Assembly: GCF_014851395.1 (NCBI RefSeq)
Contig: NW_024040928.1
Coordinates: 12,363,943-12,427,942, forward strand
DNA: 64,000 bases
Origin: Micropterus salmoides
Lineage: Eukaryota; Chordata; Actinopteri; Centrarchiformes; Centrarchidae
Direction: 5' to 3'
Both the position numbers and the translations under genes were made by a program. Below, one piece after another: positions 14,701 to 32,163 of the stretch (positions are counted from its first letter, which is position 1; each line of letters begins with the position of its first letter). The notes under the pieces are model-generated. The model was not told the DNA's origin. It saw nothing but the letters and a program-made list of their open reading frames with translations, and searched no databases.

Positions 14701-15292
14701 TGCTACAGCCGCATCCAGGTCCAGTTTTGGCCCAAGTCCCATAGACATACCAAAGCACAGCGCTCTCATACTCACACTGCTATAGACCAGACCACAAACG
14801 AGTTTTATTTATTTATTAATTATTTATTAATTATAGTTTGGATTTTATATTGATCTATTAGGTACTTTGCAATCATAAGCACATAACAGTCATCTGAGAA
14901 GCTCTGCTGAGATCATTTGGATCCATGTTCCACTGTAACAACAGTGGGATTTATCTCTTAAACTGCATTGAGAACATACAAACCTTGGATCATACATTTA
15001 GTGATTTAGATTTCAGTAATTAATTTTGTTGCACACTTAAAAAAAAAAACAAATACAAGTGAATGGGAGTCAGGACAACATTGTGACAGGCGACTCACCT
15101 GGTGATGCGAGCTTTGTTGGAGGTGGCCCTGCGCTCCATCGTTCCACCACTCCGGGTGAAGCTGGCCGACCGGTGGCGGGTCTCCCTGCGGGTGGGAGAG
15201 GGACTGGACACGCGGAGCTGGTAGGCAGGAAGGGCCAGTGTGCCCTCGAAATGCCGGCGGTAGGAAGACATCCTCTCTGGACTGCGGCTCAT
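11756..15292 (-). CDS. Type III-like intermediate filament protein
   Basis: Cytoplasmic filament protein of 534 residues in 11 exons: 15292-15099, 14779-14614, 14459-14313, 14153-14034, 13902-13807, 13343-13209, 13008-12898, 12817-12707, 12545-12421, 12249-11944, 11849-11756. The Arg/Ser-rich head is about residues 1-102. The rod is about 103-408, starting [20 protein letters not shown] (helix start) and ending [20 protein letters not shown] then KLIEGE (helix end, 383-408). The Ser/Ala-rich tail closes with [20 protein letters not shown], like desmin/vimentin tails. The 96-base exon 5 matches a type III exon size, but the head and coil 1A are split by extra introns. Exon 2 ends AAG|GCAAGA, a GC-AG intron. 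The rod differs from vimentin, desmin, GFAP, peripherin and neurofilaments as I know them, so I give no symbol; a teleost-specific paralogue is likely. Confidence 0.9.
12618..12637. repeat. (TA)n simple repeat
   Basis: Short TATA run in intron 8 of the filament gene, with no sign of function. Confidence 0.8.
12819..12852. repeat. (AC)n plus (TAGA)n at filament-gene 3' splice site
   Basis: On the minus strand the intron ends with CTATCTATC, a TGTGTG run and then TAAAG before exon 8. The microsatellite therefore occupies the pyrimidine-tract position. Confidence 0.85.
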
Positions 15293-15952
15293 GATGATGC
15301 TCGTGTAACTTTTGCAACTTCAACTGGAACTAGTCACTCACACTTTTTAGTCTGTAGTGGGATCTTTATACCCTCAGCCCTACCCTAAACACTGCAGAGG
15401 AATTTTGAATGTCCTTCCCAACCCAAGGGTGAATGTCCCTGCAAACATCTATCAAGGCAACGTCAATTTACTTATTAGCCTATAGACATTTGGAAGAATC
15501 TTAATTTTATAATGATGCAATTATCTGTTGACTTACCTGTATGGGCTAATTTAACAGAATGCGTGTAAACACGTGAACACAAGAACTGAACATACATGTA
15601 GGCTACATTTATTCATAATTAGGTGTTTTGCTAATATTTTAATTTCGCAATCTGCCAATCCACACACCCACCCATTATTCAGTCCTCCATCCTCTCCATC
15701 TATCATTTTCATCCTAAATAAATCTTAAATGATGAAAACATGTATTTCGAGAAAACAGCCACGCAAAAAATAAACCTTTCTTTTAAAGTTTTAAAGGAGG
15801 AAACAAAATGCGGAACCATTGTATTACATTGCCTATCCTTCGCCGGAAGGGTTTCCATGTTACTCCAGTGTCTACTTTGGCTGTGCTGTCCACTTCTTTG
15901 TAGGAAAGTAAAATCAGTTTAAAGTGTGCTTCTCTACCTCAGCTGCTACGAC
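15293..15952. promoter_or_regulatory. Head-to-head filament gene/ccnc intergenic region
   Basis: Only 660 bases lie between the two start codons. A TATA-like GATCTTTATACCCTC sits at about 15360-15374 (minus reading GAGGGTATAAAGATC), about 75 bases upstream of the filament ATG, so a TATA promoter for the filament gene is likely. The middle is AT-rich. The ccnc side (15880-15952) has no TATA box. I see no repeat here. Confidence 0.55.
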
Positions 15953-18856
15953 ATGGCGGGAAACTTCTGGCAAAGTTCTCATTAGTAAGTTGTAATTAAA
16001 TTGTCGACGTGTTACGTCTTTATTTTGTAAATCACCGTCTGTGTTGTGAGGCCTAGCTGTGCCGCTACAGCAAAGCTAACAGTTTCTCCTGAACTGACGT
16101 TATTGCTACGATATAAAATAGCAATTTAAAGACTTCTATTTTATTTTTAGACTAGCTTCATTTTATATTTTACATGCTTTGTGACAGCAACATTAAGGTC
16201 TAACAGTGTTTCACGTTGGTGCTGTTAACGATATCTGCTAGCTTGGTTAACAGTCTGACTATCCAGTGTGAGTATATTTAAATAGTGTGTTTTATTTTGT
16301 CCGTCAAGTCTGCAGTGGGTTCTGGACAAGCAGGACCTGATGAAAGAGCGCCAGAAGGATCTGAAATTTCTTTCAGAAGAGGAGTACTGGAAGCTGCAGA
16401 TTTTCTTTGCGAATGGTAAGTTATTTAATTCAAGTCTGTGTTTCATGGCCCGGTATCTGCACTCATTTACAATAAAACCTGTTTACTTCTTAGATTATCT
16501 CTACATTAAATTACACAACATCATATGTATGCCACTAATACAGTCTAACTGAACAATATACAGTAATATACTTTCTATGTATGAGTAATGTAGTTGTCTT
16601 TTTAAAATGATGTGTACTTGTGCTCATTATTCACATCTCATCAAGTAATTTTAACTACATAATTAAGCCAGGTTCAGATATTTGGTGTTTAATTCCATCT
16701 CTTTCAGTGATCCAGGCTCTGGGAGAACACCTGAAGCTGCGACAGCAGGTCATTGCAACTGCAACTGTCTACTTCAAACGCTTCTATGCCAGGTAAGAGG
16801 TATCAGCGTAGTGCTGAAGAAGAGAGATGTGAATACATTTAATCTGCGACTTTGGTAATAGTAATGTGCTTGTACAAAATGTTGCCATAATATCTGTACT
16901 ATGTTTTGACACACTTATCTGACATTTTTATCTGAATAGGTGAATAACTGCCTGCCTTTCATATTCACATCCTTACATGATATGTTTTTCTCAGAAACCT
17001 CTATTTAGGATAAGACTATCATATGAATACAATATTGTCATTGATCAAAATTTCTCACATTGATTTTATCTAGGTAGTCAATAATGTTATGCTATTGTCA
17101 ATATTACATGAGCTTGTGCACACCTTGCCATTTTCCCTTAATGTACTTCACATTTTGTAGCTCTGCACAGTGTTGTGTGTGACATCATCACTTAATCTCC
17201 ACTGCATTTTTCTATTGTCTAAATCCTACTCGTCCAAGCAAGTCTGAGAAATCTTTATCTCTTCTTGTTTGCAGGTATTCCCTGAAAAGTATAGATCCGG
17301 TGCTCATGGCTCCGACCTGTGTTTTCCTGGCTTCTAAAGTTGAGGTATGGACGTTTCTGTGGTGCCAGTAAGACCAGAATTTTACACTGGACATTTTCAC
17401 CATCTCAGCTCATGGTTAATGATAAGTAAAATACCAAGTCCAGCTGTATTTATCTGATCTGAGCTCAAACATGTATGTCCTTTCAGGAATTTGGAGTTGT
17501 GTCCAATACCAGGCTGATCTCTGCAGCAACATCTGTGTGTAAGTCACCACGTTCTGAAACATATTTCCAAAACTTGCAAGTAGTACAAGTCTCTCAAATT
17601 GTGTTTTTTCTGCGATGGAGACGACAGAATCATGTTTTGTCTTTCTCAAACAGTGAAAACAAGATTTTCCTATGCCTTTCCAAAGGAGTTCCCTTACAGA
17701 ATGAATCATGTAAGTAAAATGTCTATGGAATAATTTGCATTTTTGGCATTCATATGCTGCTATCCAGAGTGACTTGCACTAGGAGGCAAAGTTGAAGGAG
17801 ATGTTTCAGCCTAAGACAGTGTGTCCATGAGTAAAACAAAGTCACCAGTTTAAACCACTCAAATTCCAATCATAGCGATGCTATCAATCAACCACATTAT
17901 TTTTTTGCAATGTTATTTATGGACTGCTGTGGTACATTACCGCATACCACGAACCCCATACACTCTCTCACAGTGTTGCCATGTCAGTGTCTACCAATGC
18001 GCGAGATTCCACAACTAATGTTCGCAAACCCCCGCTAAAAGTCTGTACGAGATGGCGCACGCAATAATCCTGCACTGCATTTCTCAAGTGGTGCTCACTG
18101 CCAGAATTTTTATTTATTCAGCATCTCCACCGAGCTGCCAGGACGTCAGCAGGGCTGTTCTGACACGCCACCTGTCCAGAAAGCTGTGTAAACTATTATT
18201 TATAGTGAGCCACCATGGAGCGACAAAAGGAGGGAGTGGTTCACACAGCAGGGAATGAATTGGCGGTGTGCTGCAATTCCTAAATGTAATTGTGATGGTG
18301 GCACAAGGACAATATAGCAATAATGTTTGTAGTTTTTGTTTGAAAGCTCAGTTGATATCGCCTGATGTTGCTCCCCAACAACAGGTGTCACATAAAATAT
18401 AATACATGCACTGCACGCTATTAAAGAAATCTAATTAACTACCCAGAGACTCTTTTGACTTTATTTTGAATCATTATTGTTTTCAACCTGACATGGGTGC
18501 ATTTTTGCTGTTGGGCCCCATGAAGAGTGGCCATCTTTGTTTTCTTTCAAACACTGTGAAAACAGCTTGTGATATGTTGAATAAAATTTTAATTTTTGTC
18601 TTTACAGATATTAGAATGTGAATTTTACCTTCTGGAGTTGATGGTGAGTGGAGAGAGTTTAATATCTCTACTACTGTACTGTTTGCCGTGTTTTGCTTGA
18701 TTGGATGCGTGGTTGGATTACTTATTATTGATATAATCTATTTTTCAGGACTGCTGTCTGATTGTGTACCACCCCTACAGACCACTGTTGCAGTATGTGC
18801 AGGATATGGGGCAGGAGGACATGCTGCTGCCCTTGGCCTGGTACGATACCTTTGGT

Positions 18857-18900
<44 letters not shown>

Positions 18901-21900
18901 AATTTTTATATTATTATTCAATTCCCAACATACAAGATACAGATATATGGTGCTTAACAATTTGCTGATAACACCAACTCAACTCGCCTCTACTCACTTT
19001 TGGTGCCCTGTCCTCCATTTTCCATTGCAGATATAGTACCCCCTCAATAGGGTTGGATGTGGTTAACATTTTTGCGGTGTAACTACTCTTACAAATTAAG
19101 AACGGAATTAAAATTACTTAATTTTTCTGAAATGTGAAATAGTATTTACAGCAAAAGAAAAAGCAATGTTTTGAACAAATCATAAACAATCATAGTCTCT
19201 AATGTTGTGATGATGCAGTGTTTCCCACAGATTGACAGCGTAACTGTGGGAGGGGTTGTGCCGAATTTTGTATGCCTGTCGAGAATTGCATGAAAATGCA
19301 TTAAAGTTCTGTTTTTAACTATACTATTCTTTGTGGGGTTCATCAATAGTGATAAATGATCAGCATATATTTTATGAACATTAAGAATAGTTAACATATT
19401 CTTACACTTAGTAAAAGTAGGCTACCATTTCTTGAGATTCAGCAAAAACGTGGCATTAACCGCGTTCAAACAATGTGAACGTCAAAGTGTCCTAAAAGGA
19501 CCTTAATAAGTGAATGCATAGTTCGGCAAAATGGATGTTTTAGGCTACCTGCCAAAATTTGCATCCACCTCTTTTCTCAGTATAACAGAGCGTTCCCTCT
19601 CGCGAAGTGTATGTAATTCAAGGCAGGCTTGCAGAATTCGGCACAACACCTGCGCTGCAAAACGTCAATAGACCTTGTGGGAGCAAGGCCTGATCATTGT
19701 TCTCGAACGCACCTGTTGACTACCAGTTATACAGCGTGATAACTTTGACAGCTGTTTTCCAAAGTTATATATATATATACATATAGGTATCCTTATTAGC
19801 TAGGCTCCTTACATGCTTGCTAATAACTGTTTTGAAGATGGGTCTCCGACATTGACAGCGTTGTGTTGGACAGATTTGTACAGCTGTGTTTATAATACCA
19901 ACCATTCAATTCACAGACGGGTCTGTTGTCCGTGTTTGCGAGAGAGATAGCGACCAAGTGAGAGGTTGTGTGGAGCGAATTGCGCTTTGCAGTCTGCAAT
20001 CAAATGTATTTTAATATGGGTAGAGCAGCATCTTAACAAAAAAGTTGCAAAATATTTAAATGGGTAATTGAATATATGAACCATATCTGAACAATCAGCT
20101 GGCTAATGGTTACTATTTTCACATAATTTAGTTAACTGTCGAACGCAGTCGAAAACTGTGCATTTCTCTTCCTGTATATGACGCACTTCCGCTAAATGTT
20201 AGGACAGATAGCTTGTGTTTCCGCAAGCAATTTCCCGAGCGTGTGTGCTGTGGGATGTGAGAGAATGAGAGCATACAGGTACCACAAGAGATTTCTCTTC
20301 TGCATTGGGAAAAGTGAAAATGCATCATGGACAATTTCTTAATCTTACTACGGTATCTTATATTTTAGCCCTGGGGCCAATTAATATCAGGTTTCAGTAC
20401 CCATCCCTTCCTCTCAATGTAGCTGGTCGTCATAGCGACAGCACAAAACTGCAGTGACGTAATCTTCAACGTGACACACGCTGCTCCGCACACAGGACAA
20501 GGACACAGGTTTTGTGGGTTATTATAATAATAATAATAAAGTACAGAGTATTGTTACAGTTACTACCTCACAATCTCTGATTAAACTATTTAAAAATGAA
20601 GGATTTGTTCAGGACAACCTGATCTAGCGCACGCAATGATGATGCCGTAAAAAGTGACAGTAGTCTGCAGTATTTTCACGTCACCTTTTTACTATCGTTT
20701 GAGCTCACTCGAAACCTCAATGGAGGTGCAACAACTTACCAACCAGGTACCAGATTTGCCCAGTAGAAAACCAAAAAAAGCAAGTAGAGTTGAGGCGAGG
20801 TGAGCTGGTGCCATGCGGTGGAAAAGGGACTTAAGCTGTTGTTGGTGGGCTTACTCAGTGTCTCTGTCTGCACCAGGCGAATAGTGAATGACACATACAG
20901 GACAGATCTGTGTCTCCTCTACCCTCCCTTCATGATTGCCTTGGGTAAGATTTGTCTCCGTGTGTTTCTCATTGCAGCTGTTTAATAGTTACTTAACATA
21001 AGATTTATCAGATGTGACATGATCAGTTGTTCTTTTCGTCCCGCAGCCTGCCTGCATGTCGCCTGCGTGGTGCAGCAGAAGGATGCCAGGCAGTGGTTTG
21101 CGGAGCTCTCTGTTGACATGGACAAAGTAAGAACGGCCTCATTCCCAAACACCATTTTAAAAATGATTGGGTGTTGGAGAATCTGAGCTGATTGAGGTAA
21201 AAAAAAGCAGATGATAAATGTAAGAAGGCTATGTTTTAGAGAAAGAGTGGACATTCATCTCTGTTTGGAATTGGGTTTCCACATTTAGCTTTACTGGTCT
21301 TTGTTTATTTGGCATGCCTTTCTGCATTTCCTGGCTACAGTCTGGCCTACTGCTGCCTGTGTTTTGAGTTGGGTTGTTTGTCATAAGGGGTTATAAACGC
21401 ACTTAATTGCGTACGCCCAAAAATCACTCACAAACAAATAAAGTACTTGATTCACTGGGGAGTTTGACATTTAACACACTGTTAATCAGACAGACACAGA
21501 ATGCTCAGTTACTGTTTAACACATACACTTTTATTTATAAATATTTTAACATAAGAAAAGTTTCATTCTGGTTGTCTAAGAGCATGGTGTTCAAACACCA
21601 GACACTATCTGACTATGACAATAACAGTGAATTATTCTGAAGGTGACATTGATCACTTTATCTCTAGGAATGTCCTGTTTAAGCACTGACAGCCATATTA
21701 GTGTTTGTAGTCCATCTTGAGGCAGTGAGATTAATATGTAGGCTCATTGTGAACTATAGCATGGTCTTCTGTCATATTCATTTGATGCAAAGATAATATA
21801 GATAAAGATATTAGATGGATTAATTATAGATTGTCAAAGAATGGCTGACTTTGCCACTCTGAACTACAGTAGCTGTTTCTGTTGACAACATTGTATAAAA

Positions 21901-22480
21901 TATACAGGCAGAGAACTCGTTTTACTTTTTTTTTGGGACCCATACTAAACTTCAGTTTCTTTGCATTTCTTCTGTCAAGATCCTGGAGATTATCCGCGTC
22001 ATTCTGAAGCTGTACGACCAGTGGAAAAACTTTGATGACAGGAAGGAGATAGCTGCCGTGCTAAACAAGATGCCTAAGCCCAAACCTCCTCCTAACAGGT
22101 AGCACACACTTGGTTCTGTGTGTAAACCCTGTCGGCCTTTATAGTACATAGATGTTTTATGTTACAGATTCTGGTAAATTGTTTGAACCATACAGAAACA
22201 GTATAAAGGTGCATTTTCCCGTTGCTATAGGGGGGGGGGGAACTGAGATCATGTAGTCAGGAAATTACTTGTGTATTTTACCTGAATGTGATGGACCAGG
22301 AAAATGTACAAAGCCCAGACAGCAAAATGAATCACATGAGAGCACTTTGAAACTGGACACCTTGTGATGTATCTCAATGAACTGTGAGAAATAATTTTCC
22401 CAATCTGTCTCGGTGTTTTCTACAGTGAGAGTGACCAGAGCTCCAATGGGAACCAAAGCAACTCCTACAGCCAGTCTTAG
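15953..22480 (+). CDS. ccnc: Cyclin C
   Basis: Cyclin C pairs with CDK8/CDK19 in the Mediator kinase module, which controls RNA polymerase II transcription, and also acts at mitochondria under stress. Exons: 15953-15984, 16309-16415, 16708-16792, 17275-17344, 17487-17538, 17654-17709, 18608-18643, 18749-18840, 20877-20944, 21047-21126, 21980-22098, 22426-22480. Joined in frame they give 283 residues, the usual vertebrate length. It starts MAGNFWQSSHYLQWVLDKQD, the N-terminal helix that touches CDK8. The first cyclin box holds QQVIATATVYFKRFYARYSL and DPVLMAPTCVFLASKVEEFG; the second follows from NHILECEFYLLELMDCCLIV. The tail ends in a Ser/Asn-rich NQSNSYSQS. All introns are GT-AG. Intron 8 is mostly transposon. 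Confidence 0.98.
18858..18898. repeat. (ATT)n microsatellite
   Basis: Trinucleotide array starting 18 bases after a ccnc donor site, in intron 8. It explains the poly-Ile and poly-Leu frames seen across it. Confidence 0.95.
18973..20831. mobile_element. DNA transposon relic filling ccnc intron 8
   Basis: The left end (18973-19040, ACCAACTCAACTCGCCTC ... TTTGGTGCCC ... AGTACC) is an inverted version of the right end (20746-20809; minus reading ACCAGCTCACCTCGCCTC ... TTTTTTTGG ... GGTACC). From memory these termini are typical of a fish Harbinger-like non-autonomous family. A CAGTGTTTCCCACAGA segment near 19218 looks like the start of a second, hAT-type element inside it. No transposase frame remains. 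The element stops 45 bases before the exon 9 acceptor. Confidence 0.65.
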
Positions 22481-22954
22481 CATGCGCAGCGTTTATATTT
22501 CCATGGATATCGATAATGTTGATGTAGAGAGGGGTGGATCTTTTTTTTTTTTTTTAAATGTCAAACCGCAAGACCTACGAGGTGTCAGCTGGCAAAAACA
22601 CATTTCAGCCGACTGAGATACAGACACCCCCAACAAATTCTTGAGAGCCATTTCTTCACTTTTCCCCCCATCTCTGATCACTATGGGTTTATGGATTGAG
22701 CGAGCAGCCACTGAAATGCCTGCAGCAAAGAGCCGATCAGTTTTGTCGTCTCGTAGAGGCTTCTACTCTGCTCCAGACTTCGAATGAACAAAAACTGAGA
22801 AACATTTGGCAGGAGATCAGATGTGGTGGTTCAGTAGAAACCTGTTTAAATGTCATTGTGATGATCCTGACATCCTTGAATAGCCCAGAGGAGTGAGTCC
22901 TTTCATGTGGAGCTCCATGGGATTCGAGAAAACTTGATCACAAGGGGGGGGGTG

Positions 22955-22955
22955 G

Positions 22956-22986
<31 letters not shown>

Positions 22987-23013
22987 CGCGCGTGTATGTG
23001 TGCGTGTGTGTGT
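22955..23013. repeat. (GT)n-(GC)n-(GT)n alternating tract
   Basis: Alternating purine-pyrimidine run of about 59 bases with a CGCGCGCGCG core, preceded by a G run. Such tracts favour left-handed Z-DNA. It probably lies in the ccnc 3' UTR. Confidence 0.9.
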
Positions 23014-23786
23014 ACACAACGTGAGTGGCCAAGTGGTCTGGGTGGGTTTTCATTCCTCAGGGACGAGGGTAGTCTTCTCTGTAAAAGGATTTGATCCTGT
23101 GCTGTTAGAGTAGATCTGATTGGATATCACCCAGTGCAACTGTGATTGGATAACTCCTGCCCTGTGAGGTCTGTGCTGGTTGATCATGAACCTTGGCAGG
23201 AAAAATCCCAAGAGAGGCTCCTCTTTATGGTAGAAATTAACTCTTTGATTACAAGAATTTACTGTTTTGAATCATGACAACGCCACCTCCTCCCTCCCAT
23301 TCCCACTTTCCTTATGTAAATAGTCTTATAATTCAATTCATTTATTTTGATCTTTCATTTTTTTTCTCAGTTAAGGAAACCTAAATGGAAATCATGAGCT
23401 AGTATCACTTCGTACTTGTACTTCAGATGAAAGTGCCCTTGTTTGTTTCACTGTCATGATTCTGTTTGCCTGCTGCAATGCTTATTAATTTTATTGTCAT
23501 TATTTTCCATTTGTTCTGTTTTAGTTGCAGAATAATGTATTGTCCAAAGTTGTTTTTTGTAAAACTTTTATTAATTTGTCAAGGAAACGTTTTTGGAGTA
23601 AATACAAATTACAATCGTTCTAGATTTGTCTGCAAAGCTTTGGTTGTACATTCTAATTTTTAATCTGCCATCTATTTAATCACTGAATTGTGGCAATATG
23701 TGTTAATTGTCTCTATATTTTGTGGTATAATACAGTGGGAGTTGTATGTGGCTTGACTCAAAACAAGGTTCTTGAAAGCCTTACAA

Positions 23787-23792
23787 AATAAA
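23787..23792 (+). terminator. ccnc: Polyadenylation signal candidate 1 of ccnc
   Basis: AATAAA lies 1.3 kb after the ccnc stop, which would give an mRNA 3' UTR of about 1.3 kb. A second AATAAA lies at 24211. Confidence 0.5.
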
Positions 23793-24210
23793 AGCTGCTG
23801 GTTACGTGGGGAAAACCTTCATAAAAAGCCCATTGTTCCGTCAGGCAGACTGGAAAATGTATTTTAGGGGTGGATTTGGTGGCAATGCTTGACCGCATCT
23901 TCCTCATTGGCTTCCTGTACGCCTCATTTTTGTCACTATTGGAAAAAGGTACAAAAACATGGTGCTACACCAAACACAGGTGAGCTGGAGAAGCCACTGA
24001 GTCAAGTTCGATGCAGCCTCTTTCTGCTTTGCCTTCTGGCGTTTTCCTCCCTTTCAGCCGGCTCCATCTGTTACATGACTGTTCACATGAACGGCGTCAA
24101 AATAAAAGGGCTTCACCCCACTTTAATATTCCTACTAGTTCTGGTAAGAACATTTCCCAAAATTGTTTTATTACTTGAAACTGTTTATGTTGGAAGATCA
24201 TTTATGGTCA

Positions 24211-24216
24211 AATAAA
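24211..24216 (+). terminator. ccnc: Polyadenylation signal candidate 2 of ccnc
   Basis: AATAAA followed within 30 bases by TTGTGTG sequence, a reasonable distal site for ccnc. Confidence 0.45.
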
Positions 24217-25676
24217 ATGTATTGTGTGCAAAGCAAAGTGTTTCGCCGCTGTTATTCAATCTGTTGTCATGTTGGTGCAGTAGGCTATGTAATGTATTTG
24301 TGGGAATCTTCCAGCATGTTACAAAAGTCATGTTCAGTCCCTTTGTCTAACGTCAGTATTACTTCAAAATAATGGCTGGGGTAGGAGCCCTAGTGGCATA
24401 CAAGTAATAAAGAAATAGTACTTGGCTATTTCGCTGAATAGAATCAGATGTTTTTAGTAGTTTCCTCTAGGAGTTGGTCCCATGGGGTACAATCACCGTG
24501 ACGTCACATTACCCGCGTGAAGTCCGCAGAATGCGGCAGCATTTCTCCTTCAAAATAAAACCCTACACTTGGTTTAATTTTAATGGCAGAGTAAGAAATA
24601 AAGTAGCAAAACCAGCAGAATTATTCGCTTAAATAAGGAGTTGTGAACACAACTGGTAGGTCTTATTCATGGAAGACATGAAAAAAGTCTGTAAAGGTGA
24701 CATTTTGTATGTATATATATATATATAATATATATTTTCCGGGAATATGCATCCCTCAGAGTTGCAGAGGCATGACAGGTTTTGTTTTTTAATACCTATT
24801 ATAGCCTACTACTCTTGGCCTAAATCATATAGTCTTTATTACCTTTTATGAGCCTTGCATTTGATTCACTTGCCTGATTTGATACATTGTTATTTATAGT
24901 GGTCATAGTAGAAGCAGTGACTCTATAGGCCTAAAACTAGTATATTAGTTTGTAGGCCTACTAGTAGAATTATAGTCACCATCACCAGTTACCTCCTACT
25001 AAAGGGCCCTGTGCACCTCTTAACATCTGCATTATGTAAACTGTCACCTCTTAGTACCAATCATACTGTATTTATTGAGCAATTGTCTGCTATTTTAATG
25101 CTTCTTTTAACCTCATTAAGTGTTGTTTTGAACTGTTTTTGTCTTCAATGTTTTGTTTTATTGTACTACCTCCATCCATGTGAAGCACTTTGTAACCCTG
25201 GTTTTGAAAGGTAGCCTACCATAAATTTGACTTCACTGACAAATTACCACAACCCCGCTAAAGTAAATCTCCGACGGGGTCAATTTGCTCATTTCTAATA
25301 CCAACTGTGTTAGGACATGTAGGATGTAGGAATTAAATAATAAATGATGTTTGAATAAACATTTTAATGTACATCTTTTGTTTTTACTCCGACATTCAAG
25401 TGTAGCCTACTCCTAGAATGTTGCGAAAGATAAACTTTTATTTTGAAAGACACAACCGGATGCTTTGTTGTTATTTGTCCTACTTGACCGCGCAAGGAGG
25501 GAGGCCACAGCCAGCGAGCTCCGTGCGGGCTGCGGAGGATGTCGACCCCGCTGCGGGGACACGCTCCGGGCGGGATGCTGGTGTCCAGTCGGCTGTCTCT
25601 CGTTCAGTCGGCCTGCGCCTGCAGCCCTCTGCACTCATGAAGCCCCCGCTGATGAAGCCCCGAGCTGCCAAAGTGA

Positions 25677-32163
<6,487 letters not shown>

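Noticed and set aside
17740..18500. Possible extra exon or gene in ccnc intron 6
   Set aside because: Frames are short, and the joined ccnc protein is already complete at 283 residues; the region looks like old repeat sequence.
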